DNA of 64,000 bases from Cyrtodaria siliqua. Its lineage: Eukaryota > Mollusca > Bivalvia > Adapedonta > Hiatellidae. Positions 34,780-46,835 of the stretch are shown here, piece after piece. The notes below the pieces were generated by a model. The model saw nothing but the letters and a program-made list of their open reading frames with translations, had not been told where the DNA came from and did no database searches. The position numbers were made by a program, and so were the translations under genes. Where the stretch lies: NCBI GenBank assembly GCA_037043455.1, contig JAWPHD010010285.1:31300-95299 (forward strand). Direction: 5' to 3'. The stretch's first letter is position 1. Every line of letters starts with the position of its first letter.

Positions 34780-34848
34780 CCCATAAAAGTAATTCGCAGT
34801 TTTAACAATGACGAGTGTATGCATGTCCGCTTCCTACATTTATGAAAG
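34780..34848 (+). CDS. Predicted gene, exon 1 (5' UTR and start)
   Basis: Bounded by acceptor TTTTTTCAG|C and donor GAAAG|GTAAGTT. All three frames have an early stop or TGA in this exon, as expected of a 5' exon. Two starts are possible. ATG 34,842 (ATGAAAG) feeds a frame that stays open through all later exons to a TAG in exon 5. ATG 34,808 (context AACAATGA) gives a frame ending at TGA inside exon 3. Because an acceptor precedes it, a further 5' exon may exist upstream. Product unknown. Confidence 0.45.
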
Positions 34849-37427
34849 GTAAGTTACTGCAATTTATTTTGATTAGAGTTAAATCCCTTTGGAAATAAAA
34901 TGGCTGGTTGGTTTTATATTGATAAAGTTTTCTCATCCTGCCGTTTTCAAACAATATTGAAGTATCATAACAACTTTTAATCTATAAATGGTTTTAATAA
35001 AAGCGGACAAAGCTGTTCGTCTCTTCTAACATGCACTAAATGCACTAAACATTAGCGTTTTTATGTGTTGTTTATAGACTATAACAGTGGGTGGGGTACC
35101 AGAATTGCTCATGTCTATTCGTTGAATTTATCAAACATTGCGTTTCATAATGCTAACAAAAACTGATCATTTTGCTTCGATGTTGTTCAAACTTTGCGTT
35201 TATCTTAATGTGTCGATTAAACTGAACAAGAAATGAATTAATTTAAAAGTTGTAGATTTAACTGACATTTTGAATTTATTTTCAAAAGTATTGCTATAGC
35301 TAAATATTTCTTTAAAATAGTATAACTCACTATAGTTGTATTTTAAAGATTGTCTCAAGATAGATGATTTTAGGTTGACATTGTTGACATTGCTATTCAT
35401 TCTTTTTTCAAAACAAATCCTCCTTAGAACTGACCTAGATGTTGACATTTTGCACGTTGATACAGCTGACCAATATTAAATTAAAAGCTGCGGAACAATT
35501 TTTAAATCGTTTTAGAGAGCACCTAGCATTTTATCAACTTTCAACATTGTTAATACTTAGAGGATCTTATATACGTGATCATTTAATATTGAATTTATTA
35601 AGCGAGTTTTCATTATCGTTTTTGCCAATGAGTTTAGTAAATTCAATAATAAATTAGCACAATTATATTCATTACATAAAGCACGATGTCATATAAAGTC
35701 AGAGAATGTGCCTTAACATGACTTTGTTGACGTTAAGTTCTAACACTGGTGAATAATGATATTTATACCATGGCTTGAATAAACTCCCAAAAGCCAGTTT
35801 ATCTGATACAGCTGAATATTTAATTTCAATTGGTGGGTCAACTGGCCACTGCATTATAAAATCCACCTTACAATTTCCATGGCTTTATGAAAACACTGAC
35901 CATTTAATATCAGAATTGTTGGCATGTCTAACACGTTTGTTTCAATGTTAATGCCATAAGATTTTTCAACAGAGTTTTAATAACTGACAATTTCCTATTA
36001 AAGTTGTTAAAATTACTAAACACTTCATTCTAAAATTGTTGACATAACTGACTCCTTCATTTCAAGTGTTTAAAACAACTTATTGATTTCAAATACGTTG
36101 GAAAAGCATATCAGTTAAAGACATTTTCTATAGTTTTTTCTGCATAACAGATTTTCTTTAAACTTTTAGTACAGTATATATATATACAGAAAATGCAAAA
36201 ATAATGGTAGGTCACCATAATTGTTAAAAATTTAAAAAATAATGTGTAATGCCACCATCATGTCAATCTGTTCAAAAAGTTGAACAAGTCCATGAAATAG
36301 CTAAATAAGACATTTTTGAAGTCTAATCATTTATTCATTGGTCACAATTCTGCTAAAATTGTATTAAAGTAAAGAAAATTTATTATAATAACATTTAAAG
36401 CTCATCTTTATGTAAAACCTATATTTTTTTACAAAATCTGTTGAGACCATTACCACAATTTATGCACAAATTAGCCCATAATGATACAATTTCCTTCTTT
36501 TTTTTGTATGTTCCCAATAAGAGAATTTGTTTAAACTTTCTAAGCACATAGTTTAACATATATAAAAACAAAATGTGCAATAAAAATGTTAGGTCCCCAT
36601 GCTTGTAAAGAATGTTTTTTTGAAACCCTACCCCTATGCTAAAAGGCCAAGTTTTGTATGAAATTATATAGAAATGGTATATTTTCCTTTTTTGTTATGT
36701 TCCTAATAACAGAATTTGTTCAAACTTCTTAGGCACTTATTTGAACATATAGCAAGACAATATATGCAATTAAAATTATAGGTCACCATGCATATTGAGA
36801 TCTAATATTGGTTTTTGGAACCCTACCATTATGCTTAAAATGTTTAATTTTGTTTGAATTTTTACAAAATGCTATATTTTTCCTATTTTATGTATGTTTC
36901 TAATAGTAGTCATTTATATAAATAAAGACAATAAAAAAAATAAAAATAAAAATAAAAATAAATACAACTAGACATCAAGAGCAATATTCATGTAAATATT
37001 TAGGAAAATCCATCCAATAGTTTTAGAAGAGAAGTCACCCAAAATGCTGCGCATGAAAAACTACAGAAAATGCCTTTAAATTAGTGTTTACGTCCTTTTC
37101 AATCATTCAGCCCAATGTGTGTGTATTTAAAGTAAAGTTACCCTATCTTAAATAGACTATACTACTTTCATCGCTTTGTTTTGTCCATTGCTTCCCAAGA
37201 ATCACTTTTCAATACGAATTGATCTTCACACTAGCGTTTGTTTACTTTTGTTTGGCAGTTTACTAGCTTGTGTTAAGTTCTGTTCGACAGTTTACCCGTG
37301 CAACAAGTCAGTAGTGTTATTACTGGTCCTTTTTGTAAATGGCAATAGTTTTCAGAACGGCATCCAAAATTGAGCTCTATAGTTCAAAATAGATTTCATA
37401 GCTGAGCCTTTCATTATTACTTTGTAG
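34849..37427 (+). other. Intron with degenerate repeats
   Basis: Three diverged direct copies of a ~190-bp unit lie at about 36,115-36,950 (tatgttcc-aata-agaatttgttyaaact, then gcaataaaaat..aggtc.ccatgc). (AAATA)n follows at 36,930-36,960. Looser ACTGACATTTC/GTTGACAT-type repeats occupy 35,200-36,100. A copy of the TTGCTTCC/CACTAGCGTTTG repeat is at 37,180-37,345. Confidence 0.45.
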
Positions 37428-37475
37428 TACCATGGGGGAATTGGGAACGCTGTCGAGTGTTACCTCCGAGGAGAT
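37428..37475 (+). CDS. Predicted gene, exon 2 (48 nt)
   Basis: Acceptor ATTACTTTGTAG|TACC and donor GAGAT|GTAAGTG. The length is 48 nt, a multiple of three, so phase is preserved. In the phase-1 frame it encodes PWGNWERCRVLPPRR, and in the alternative frame TMGELGTLSSVTSEE. Both are open, so the frame must be settled by transcript or homology. Confidence 0.5.
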
Positions 37476-38092
37476 GTAAGTGTAGCTGTATATCTACTTA
37501 AAAACAAAAATAAAACAAAAATAAAGCTGTTTTACATGTTGTACCTTTCACACCAGCTACTTGAGTGTACCAATTTTAAATAGTCAATGGCAACAATCTG
37601 TATTTGTATTTTACAAAAAACATAGATTTGTTTGAGACGCTTTCACAAAAGGACTTCTAATTAAGTATCGCCGACAAAACATTTGATCACATTATGTGAT
37701 TATTATTAGCATTTTCAAAAAAAAAATGAATAAGGGATTTTTCAGATTTTCAGAAATTGTGCATCGAAAAATGATTACTCAAAACACACAATATGAAGCC
37801 AAAATCTCATTTAAAGGAGTTTGTATGTTGCTTTAAAATCGTCAATGTATTCGATATGCATCTTGTTCCTATCACTGAATATTATTTTACGTAGTTTAAT
37901 CTTGTAAAAAGCATTATTTTTTACATAATACATGTGAAAACACACTATATTAATACATTTTAGCGTAATGCAATAATGCATTACTCAGTTGTAATAGTGT
38001 TCATGCTTACTTTTAAAGCGTGATCTGAACAACTACAAGCAATGTTCATACCAATGAGACAATGTTTTAATAAGAGATTTGTCTATTGATAG

Positions 38093-38161
38093 TGAGACAG
38101 GAAACCAGCCAACCGACTCCTCGGACTCAAATCGGTTCATCAAACGATGAAATAATCAGCG
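38093..38161 (+). CDS. Predicted gene, exon 3 (69 nt)
   Basis: Acceptor TTGATAG|TGAGAC and donor CAGCG|GTAAGTG, 69 nt (multiple of three). The phase-1 frame reads RQETSQPTPRTQIGSSNDEI, Ser/Thr/Pro-rich and probably unstructured. In the frame from ATG 34,808, a TGA falls within this exon. The start TGAGA resembles that of exon 4, so exons 3 and 4 could be an old duplication. Confidence 0.5.
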
Positions 38162-38309
38162 GTAAGTGTTCACATTCCGTCCAATTATTTCAATTTGTTG
38201 ATAAATTGTATGTAAGTGTCGATGTTGACATAACTAACATTTTCCACTCAAAACAGCTGCTCGAGTTTTCTATCTCGAAATATGTCATTGCTATGCTGTT
38301 GACTACTTT

Positions 38310-38700
38310 TCTCTCTTGTTGGTGTTTGTTGCTTCCAAGGAATCCATTTTTCTGTATTTATTAGCTGACAATTTCCTTTCAAATTGGGATTTTTCCCGAA
38401 ACAATATTCCGGCCCTTGAATTCTTGAAAAAAATATCCCGGCTCTGACCTGAGGGAAAAGAAATCCCACAAATTGTTAAAAAGAAAATCCAGCCTTCTCT
38501 CATATTCTTGGAAAACAATTATCTGGCTGCGAGTCAAATTCGAGAAAAAGAAATCTGGCTCCCTCTTCAGTCTATGATAAATGCAGATCTACTCCATCAG
38601 CCACTTAATTCAACATCGAAATGTTTAACCACAATCTCGCTACATCCACAACTTCTGCTCAGAAGTTTATCAAAATCTACAGTTGAATGTGTTTAGAAGA
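38310..38700 (+). repeat. TTGCTTCC repeat copy and TCCCGGCTCT-type short repeats
   Basis: TTGTTGCTTCCAAGGAATCC at 38,325 begins a ~250-bp stretch with recurring AAATCCCGGCTCT/AAATCTGGCT motifs. A partner in inverse orientation lies at 45,075-45,205 (aatcccagctt, attccggttgc, ccttggaagcaaca). Confidence 0.5.
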
Positions 38701-38709
38701 CAGTGATAG

Positions 38710-38830
38710 TATTCATGGTTGTAATAAATGTGATGTACATATATCATGGTAGTAATAAACTTCATGTGGTATACATTAGTGATGGTAGTTATAAATGTGA
38801 TAAATGTGTGTATAACTGGTAGTATGTAAA
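38710..38830 (+). repeat. Left outlier of the ~30-bp catggtagtaataaatg satellite
   Basis: Four loose units (tcatggttgtaataaatgtg, tcatggtagtaataaac, tgatggtagttataaatgtg) match the array at 42,340-43,195, on the other side of the Helitron-like element. Confidence 0.65.
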
Positions 38831-39135
38831 TATTGAGGTCCTGTGAGGGTGACAGTTAATATTTGTCAACCTTCTGAGGCTATTTATTTTATTATACTGA
38901 AAAATATGTTTGAAAAAGATGTTTGGTTCTGCTAAATATCCCTTTGAAATAAAACATGAGAAAACATTGTTACTTCTCTCTATTCAAAATCACTATTCTC
39001 AGCAGCTAGAAAATAAATTCCTGCAGATTGTTCTTTGCGTTCTTTCGGAATCTTCAGCTATGAACTCATGAGTAAACTTTTCAAATCATCTTCAGAAAGT
39101 TGTGCGGTACAAATTATACTGGGCTGACATTACAA

Positions 39136-42100
39136 ACAAGAGGGCCAAGATGTCCCTAAATCGATCACCTGAGTACTGGCACATTATCAAACTTCGAAAT
39201 GTTATGGTCATATACAATTTGTGCAAGTTCGGTTAAAATTGTTCAAGAAATGTGGGCTCTGTTGTGTATAACAACATTGATATAAAGACACTGACAATGT
39301 TTGGTAACGATCAAATACAAAATGAAGGTGCTAGAGAGTAACACATTGGGCAGAGCCAAATGTGACCCCAGGACTACATGTAATATATGAGAGCTGTGTA
39401 ATTTGTGGTTTCAGAGAAGAAGATTTTTTAAGTTTTTCCCTTACGAGTATGTAAAATGTGACCCCTGGGGCGGGGCCAAATGTGACCCCAGGGTCACCAT
39501 TTGAACAAACTTGGTAAAGGACCATAAGAGTATAGTAAATGTAAAATATTAAACCTCTGGCTCTTGTAGTTCCAGAGAAGAAAACTTTAATGTGTTTCCT
39601 GTATAAGTCTATGTAAAACTGTCACCCACAGGGTGGGGTCAAATTTTACCTCAGGGTCACCATTTGAACAAACTTTTTAGAGGACCATAAGCTTATAGCA
39701 AATGCAAAATATTAAACCTCTGGCTCTTGCAGTTCCAGAGAAGAAGATTTTTAAGTTTTTCCCTATACAAGTCTATGTAAAACGTGACCCCTGGGGCGGG
39801 GCCAAATGTGACCACAGGGTCACCATTTGGACAGACTTGGTAAAGGACCATAAGAGTAGAGTAAATGCAAAATATTGAACCTCTGGCTCTTGTAGTTCCA
39901 GAGAAGAAGACTTTTATGTGTTTCCTATATAAGTCTATGTAAAACTGTGACCCACAGGGTGGGGTGAAATATTACCTCAGGGTCACCATTTGAACAAACT
40001 TTTAGAGGACCATAAGCTTATAGCAAATACAAAATATTAAACATCTGGCTCTTGCAGTTCAAGAGAAGAAGATTTGTTTTAGGTTATTCCCTATACAACC
40101 CTAATTAAAACTGTGACCCCCAGGGCGGAACCAATGTGACCCCAGGGTCACCATTTGAACAAAATTGGTAGAGGACCATGAGCTTAAAGCAAATGCAAAA
40201 TATTAAACCTCTGTCTCTTGCAGTTTCAGAGAAGAAGATTTTTAAATTTTTCCTGTACATGTCTATGTAAAACAGTTGACCCTTGGGGCGGGGCCAAATG
40301 TGACCCGAGGGTCACCATTTGAACAAACTTGGTAAAGGATCATAAGCTTATAGTAAATGCAAAATATCAAACCTCTGGCTCTTGTAGTTTCCGAGAAGAT
40401 GTGTTTCCCTATATAAGTCTATGTAAAACTGTGACCCCTGGGGCGGGGACAAATTTGATCCCAGGGTGACCATTTCAACAAACTTAGTAGTGGACTATAA
40501 GCTGATGCTACATGTAGTATATGAGAGCTCTGTGCCATGCGATTCCAGAGAAGAAGATTTGTTTTAGTTTTCCCATATATAAGCCTTTGCAAACTGTGAC
40601 ACACGGGGCGGGGCCAAATGTCACCCCTGGGTCACCATTTGAACAAACTTGGTAGAGGACCATAAGCTTATAGCAAATGCAAAATATTAAACCTCTGGCT
40701 CTTGCAGTTTCAGAGAAGAAGATTTTTTAAGTTTTTCCCTATACATGTCTATGTAAAACATGTGACCCTTGGGGCGGGGCCAAATGTGACCCGAGGGTCA
40801 CCATTTTAACAAACTTGGTAAAGGACCATAAGCTTATAGTAAATGAAAAATATCAAACCTGTGGCTCTTGTTTCCAAGAAGATTTTTTAAAATAAAATCC
40901 TATATAAGTCTTTGTAAAGAAGGATAGAAATATCGGACAGGGAACGCAGCATTCAAGGACGACAGTCAACCACAAAACACAAAAACAAACACGCAAACAG
41001 ACAAACGAAAAGGCAAAATTAATAAAAAATGCAAACGACATCACAAACACAAAAGGGTTTTACAATAGGGCTACCGCCTTGGAACGGTCAGTGGCAAAGT
41101 AGGCCACTGGGGGTTTAAACCGGTTCTAGGGTGCACCAAACCTCACACTTACACTACTGTCATCCCATTAAAACAGGACAGTGTAAATAAAGAAATCCCC
41201 GCCATGATCTAATCTCTAACCACCAAGGCAGCATCAATAGGCAATATAAGTAAAACACAAATATGCTCGTGTAAATATAATACAAAAAAACAATAGCCTG
41301 GAAAGCCACAATGAAGGTACTCAATGACTTGGCAGAAGCCAGTTCAGTAAGCGAATACACCATTTAGGGCACGACAAGAAAGATCATGGACAAACATCAA
41401 ACGCCACCGTCCCAATGGGCTTTAGGTAGGCGTCATCATAGGGTCCACAGCCTGTCCGGTCATCGTACAATTAAAGAGGAAAGCATAGTGGCGAACTGTA
41501 AAAGGGTCCACCACCAAGCATGCAGTACGTTGCAAAATGATAGGGTCATAACCTCTTTTGATAAACTTTTTAACAAGTTTAACAAAGATATTATGAAAGT
41601 GATCATGACCAAGAATCTTACGAAGTTTATAAATCACATCACCATAGAAGTCAGTTTGTGATAGTCCTTGTCGCAGAAGAGTCCTTAAATTACATTTATA
41701 TTTGGAAAGAAGATCAGGGTTACGATAATAAAATTTTACAAAGGTTTTACGAAGTTTATGGTAACGGTAACCCTAAACTGTGACCACGGGGCGGGGACAA
41801 ATTTGACCCCAGGGTCACCATTTAAGCAAACTTAGTAGAGGACCATAAGCTGATGCTACATGTAATACAGCAGACCTCTGTGCCTTGTGGTTTCAGAGGA
41901 GAAGATTTTTTAAAGTTTTTTCCTATATGTCTATATGAAAAACATGCAAAATCTCAATATACAAACTTTGGACCCCGAGGCACGGCCATTTTTAACCCCG
42001 GGGACTACATTTGATCAAACTTGATAGTCTAGGCGTTGGCAATCATTTTCAAAGAAAAACTGTTGAAATCTATCCAGCGGTTCTTGAGAAGAAGTTTTTT

Positions 42101-42323
42101 TTCATGTTTCGACTTTATAGGGTAATCGCAGCCATGTTGGATATCGCGCTGACCTAATTTTAACAAATGTTAAAATCATTCATCTAAGGATTATCCACGT
42201 GAAGTTGGTCAAAATTTGCTAAGAGGTTTCTGGGGAGAAGTCGTTTGAAGAAAAGTTAACGACGGACGACGGACGAAGAGTGATCCCAATAGTTCACCTT
42301 GAGCCTTCGGCTCAGGTGATCTA
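39136..42323 (+). mobile_element. Helitron/pearl-like non-autonomous element with ~163-bp core repeats
   Basis: The left end starts acaagagggccaagatgtcc and has ATCACCTGAG at 39,164. The right end has CACCT-TGAGCC-TTC-GGCTCA-GGTG (42,295-42,318), a hairpin, then CTAG. ATCACCTGAG and CTCAGGTGAT are subterminal inverted repeats. The interior is about eleven ~163-bp units (gcggggccaaatgtgacccc, accatttgaacaaacttggt, cctctggctcttgtagttcc). In 39.47-40.1 kb, alternate units (gcggggcc / gtggggtc) form a ~325-bp dimer. A 3' hairpin plus CTRR end fits Helitron-like elements. Bivalve pearl elements have ~160-bp cores. Confidence 0.75.
40919..41773 (-). mobile_element. Naiad 3' end inserted in the Helitron-like element
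   Basis: Minus strand: HKLRKTFVKFYYRNPDLLSK, then LRQGLSQTDFYGDVIYKLRK, GHDHFHNIFVKLVKKFIKRG, ending QAVDPMMTPT at 41,422, then the tail to 40,919. It carries about 100 bp more 5' sequence than the 28.6-kb copy. TAAA at 40,915-40,918 recurs at 41,774-41,777, a likely 4-bp target duplication inside a core repeat (gtctatgtaaaactgtgacc). Confidence 0.87.
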
Positions 42324-42339
42324 GAATCACTCCATGGAG

Positions 42340-43195
42340 GCATTACAATATTATTAATAAATATGGTATCAGTGGTCATGGTAGTAATAAATGTAGTATG
42401 CATAGCTCATGGTAGTAATACATGGGGTATTCAGTGGTCATGGTAGTAATGAATGGGGTATTCAGTGGTCATGGTAGTAATAAATGTGGTATTTAGTCTT
42501 AGTAGTCATGGTAGTATTAAATGTGATATACAGTGTTCATGGTAGTAATACATGTAGTATGCATAGCTCATGGTAGTAATACATGGGGTATTCTGTGGTT
42601 ATGGTAGTAATGAATGGGGTATTCAGTGGTCATGGTAGTAATAAATGTGGTATTTAGTCTCAGTAGTCATGGTAGTATTAAATGTGATATACAGTGGTCA
42701 TGGTAGTAATAAATGTAGTATGCATAGCTCATGATAGTAATACATGGGTTTTCAGTGGTCATGGTAGTAATGAATGGGGTATTCAGTGTTCATGGTAGTA
42801 ATAAATGTGGTATTTAGTCAAAGTAGTCATGGTACATGGTAGTATTAAATGTGATATACAGTGATCATGGTAGTAATAAATGTAGTATGCATAGCTCATG
42901 GTAGTAATACATGGGATATTCAGTGGTCATAGTAGTAATGAATGGGGTATTTAGTGGTCATGATAGTAATGAATGGGTATTCAGTGGTTATAGTAGTAAT
43001 ACATGTGGTATTTAGTCTTAGTAGTCATGGTAGTATTAAATGTGATATACAGTGTTCATGGTAGTATTATACTTGTAATATGCAGTGGGCATGGTAGTAG
43101 AAAATGTGATAAAGAGTAGCCATGATAGTTATACATGTGATGTATTTTGGACATGCTAGTAATCAATGTGGTATGCAGTGGCCATGGTAGTATTT
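42340..43195 (+). repeat. ~30-bp satellite with ~160-bp higher-order repeat
   Basis: Monomers of the type tcatggtagtaataaatgtg + gtattcagtgg. A marker variant (gtagtatgcatagctcatg) recurs at about 42,398, 42,558, 42,719 and 42,886, giving a five-monomer higher-order unit of 160-167 bp. Confidence 0.9.
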
Positions 43196-44301
43196 CAATA
43201 CAAGGGTCCTGGTACTTGTGCGATGGACTTTGTGAATATCTTCAACAAGTACATGTAAGTGGACTTAAGAATCAGTTTCAGCAACATGCAATGCCAGGGT
43301 ACAGACAAACTATGCCTATATCCCAGTGTTAATAAGAATGGTATGGAACATGGTATACATTGCTAAGTACAAGACAATCCCCTACACCACCAAACAAACA
43401 TCCAATCAATATATAATTTAGAAGACCTAAAAGGGGCTCACATAGAAAGCAGACAAGGATAAGCATAACTTAAGATTAAAACGAACACATGGAGTTCATG
43501 ATCCACCCAATATGGAAAAAGAGGGTGTAGGGAGTGCGGGGAGAGGGTGGTCAGTAAACATATATACCAAATATCAAAGCAACACCTTCAATACCCCAGA
43601 AAGATAATGAACTTGAAGAGGATGGGTAAGGAAAGTGAAGTGTTACTGAATAGGAAAAAACACGTAATTAATACAATATTTTCATTGGGGAGTCTAAGGT
43701 GGAGAGTGTGTACATGGGTGGGTAGGAGTTGGGGAGGGGATTGCAAGAGAACAGGGTACAGGCATGGTAACTGAAGAGAAACCAAAAAGAATAGAACAAA
43801 TATTTCTCTTTTTATCTGGGGTGATTGCGGTGGTGGTGGTGGTGTTGTAAAAGTGGGGAAGGTGTGGGGTTTACGGAGTTAATGAAATGTACAGGCTTGA
43901 CATTGTTATTTCATGTAAGCCGTGAGTTGCATTGAACTATGTAAAGCTGCTTCAAAAATTTAACCTGAACTCTAAACAAAAATAATATATCTGGCTAAAA
44001 TGAAATAAAAAGTTATGAAACATGTATCTGTAAGTGCCCCTGATGACACTGATGACAATTGTTAAGCTCTTTTGACAGAGATATATGGGTAGTGGGTATT
44101 GAAATAAATGGACTTACCAACAAATAAAATTTAAAAATTCTAAGTCGAAAAGGGGCTACACCTTTTCTAAAATACAATATAGAAACTATTTATCAAGAAA
44201 AAGAGCCATAATTTTGCTAAAATGCAATACAGAATTACCTATGGAACATGTGTCTACTAGCATTACCGCTTTACTGAAGTTGTATTTATAATTAAAAGAA
44301 A

Positions 44302-44468
44302 TATAAAAAGATCGGACAGGGAAAGTAGCATTCAAGGAGGACAGTCAACCACAAAACACAGAAACAAACACGCAAACAGACAAAAAAGAAGGCAAAATCA
44401 ACAATAAATGCAAACGACATCACAAACACAAAAGGGTTGACAATAGGGCTACCGCCTTGGAACGGTCA
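44302..44468 (-). repeat. Naiad tail, short
   Basis: Minus strand: from GACCGTTCCAAGGCGGTAGC to the terminal CTGTCCGATCTTTTTATA. 5'-truncated. Confidence 0.8.
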
Positions 44469-44735
44469 CCTATTGCAATACAAGGACTTGCATAAAAACT
44501 TTAACCAGAATTTTGAAGTCGGAAAAGGGACATATCTTGGCTTATATGCAATACAGAGTTAATATGGAACATGCTTCTACTAGTGCCCTTGATAATTTAA
44601 GCTTTACTGAAGTTGTGTTGATGTACGACTTTCAGTTGTTAAAATACATGGATTTGTCAAAGAACTTTAACCAGAATTGAAAGTAACAAAAGGGTCATGT
44701 TTTTGCTTAAACGCAATACATAGTATATTAATATG

Positions 44736-44945
44736 GCCTGGTTTAAACCCCAGCGGCCTTTTTTTGCCACTGACCGTTCCAAGGCGGTAGCCATATTGTC
44801 AACCCTTTTGTGTTTGTGATGTCTTATTTGGCCTTTTGTTCATCTTTAAAGTTGATCTTTATTTCTGTGTGTGTTTGTGGTTGACTGTCGTCCTTGAATG
44901 CTACTTTCCTGTTCGATTTGATTTTATATCTATTTTATGGAACAT
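44736..44945 (+). repeat. Naiad tail, plus orientation
   Basis: From CCTGGTTTAAACCCCAGCGG to TTTCCTGTTCGATTTGATTT, with an internal deletion and substitutions; opposite orientation to its neighbour at 44,302. Confidence 0.75.
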
Positions 44946-45629
44946 GTGTCTACCAGTGTCCTTGATGGTACTGATGACATATTTCAAGTTTCACTGACCA
45001 GTGGTTACTGAAATAATTGGACTTGGCAAACAACTGAAAGCGGACGTTGAGTAGATATACAACAGCTCTTCCTATTCTACGAATAGTAATTTAAAACAAA
45101 ATCTGGCCAGTGTACTAGGCGAAATAAAAATCCCAGCTTTAAAGAAATGAAAAAAATATTCCGGTTGCAAGGAAAATCCCAATGGGATCCCTTGGAAGCA
45201 ACAAATAGTTTCAGTTCAACGTTGCAACTTCAAGATTTGGAACCGACTATTTAATTGTAATGAACTGACTTTAATTTGTTTGACATATATTTGAAAGTTA
45301 TTGGCTAAAATGACATTTCAAATTTGTTTGAATTGTTTACTTCACAGATGAGTTATATGCCATTACTGTGTTCTTCTCGTACCTGGCTAGTTCATTTCAA
45401 TATTGATCTTAATGACTATTTTATTATATTTTTTGTCATTACGGGTCTTTTCATTTCATGTAATTGATATAACAATAAATACTGAAAATTGGATTTTATT
45501 TCAACGAAATTGAACAACATTCCCACTTTATTTTAAAGATGTAGCATAGTTTGTTGTTTATTTTAATAAAGTCGATTTGTAACTTGTTGACATTAATAAT
45601 CATCCTATCACATTATTTAAAAGAGGTTT

Positions 45630-45775
45630 TCAAGGCGGTAGACCTATTGAGAAACCGTTTGTGTGTATGGATGTCAAATGTCTTAACATATTAAATGTTG
45701 TTTGTATTATTGCGTGTTTTTGGAAAATGTGTCCTGTCAAAGCTATATTTCCTATTCGACGTTTATACGTACGTT
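45630..45775 (+). repeat. Old, diverged Naiad tail
   Basis: ttcaaggcggtagacctatt ... ctatatttcctattcgacgtttatac. Many substitutions; this is the oldest-looking class of copy. Confidence 0.55.
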
Positions 45776-45923
45776 CGGGCATGTCTATTTCATCTCAAGT
45801 TCTAAGCGTAACTGACCATTTCATTTCAAAAGTGTTGTCATAACTAAACGTTGCATGCAATTTGACTAAGTTTATTTCAATGTTTAGTTTACATAAGTGA
45901 CAATTTATGTTATATATTTATAG

Positions 45924-45977
45924 TGAGAACGGGTAGAGTCGCTCATCCGCCTAACAGTTCCAAGCTAGTCGTAAGCT
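45924..45977 (+). CDS. Predicted gene, exon 4 (54 nt)
   Basis: Acceptor TATTTATAG|TGAGAACG and donor AAGCT|GTAAGTAC, 54 nt (multiple of three). The phase-1 frame reads RTGRVAHPPNSSKLVVS, with one N-x-S site. It is ~7.8 kb downstream of exon 3; the intron holds the satellites, the Helitron-like element and several Naiad tails. An internal GTC|GTAAGC could serve as an alternative donor. Confidence 0.5.
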
Positions 45978-46835
45978 GTAAGTACTCTTTTAAGTCATAC
46001 AGTAAATATTGTAAACTTGAATGAAGCTATACAAACATCCCATCACATTTCCATTACCTATACATTTATATTTCGAATACATAAAAACAAATATCCGAAG
46101 CTAATTAGTTGTATAAATGGAAAACCTTGCAATAGCGTTGTTAGTATTACTCGTGCTCAGTTGGCAACTCGAACTCTTCTAATTGTTGTCATAGGCTGTA
46201 GAATATATGATATTTTGCATAAAGACGTGAATATATTGTATTTTAGAGCTATATCCTCACACAAAAGATCATATACTAGTTAGTATATGTTATGCATCTT
46301 TACACTCTCCGCTTTATACAATACGAAATATTGTAGAGCTTTATACAATATACAGACATTTATGAATATGGTATGTACTTCTGTAACACTCAGCAGTTGT
46401 TCATAACAATTAGGACAGTGCCCATTCAATAAATAGATCCTCTAGAAATACATATATGTTTTTGAAGTTATAAACACCATGCAAACAGAAATCAAATAAA
46501 TCGTCTTTCCTTTGTGTATCTATAATAAATAATGACACCATGAATATGTTAAATCGTGGTGACTGTTCAATATTGTCAAGCAATATTTAAAATTGATCAA
46601 AAAGTTAAACTAAACCTTCAAACTGTTTGCGGTACTAGACTCCAACAAATAAAATTAAGCTCACCAGCACTAAGTATGTGTGCTTTTGCAAATTATTATA
46701 CATTGTAGCGAAAAAACACAAAATCAATCATATTTGCATATTTGCATAAATACCTTTCATAGTGTTTTTTTATTATATGTATTAAGTGCTGAGTGTTCTG
46801 ACTTTACTTTCATTTCTTTGTTTCTTTTTTAAAAG
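45978..46835 (+). other. Last intron, no other feature
   Basis: AT-rich. Ends in a strong pyrimidine tract (catttctttgtttctttttt) and AAAAG. Confidence 0.5.

Larger units (their letters stand above)
43196..45060 (+). repeat. ~210-bp diverged tandem units split by two Naiad tails
   Basis: Recurring blocks: atggaacatgtgtctactag, ccttgatgacactgatgac, ctttactgaagttgt, ggacttggcaaacaac, aactttaaccagaattt and aaaagggtcat..tttgct.aaa.gcaatac. They appear at 43.9-44.28, 44.47-44.73 and 44.95-45.06 kb. Tails at 44,302-44,468 and 44,736-44,945 separate them. The first 700 bp show G-rich runs but no gene. Confidence 0.6.
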
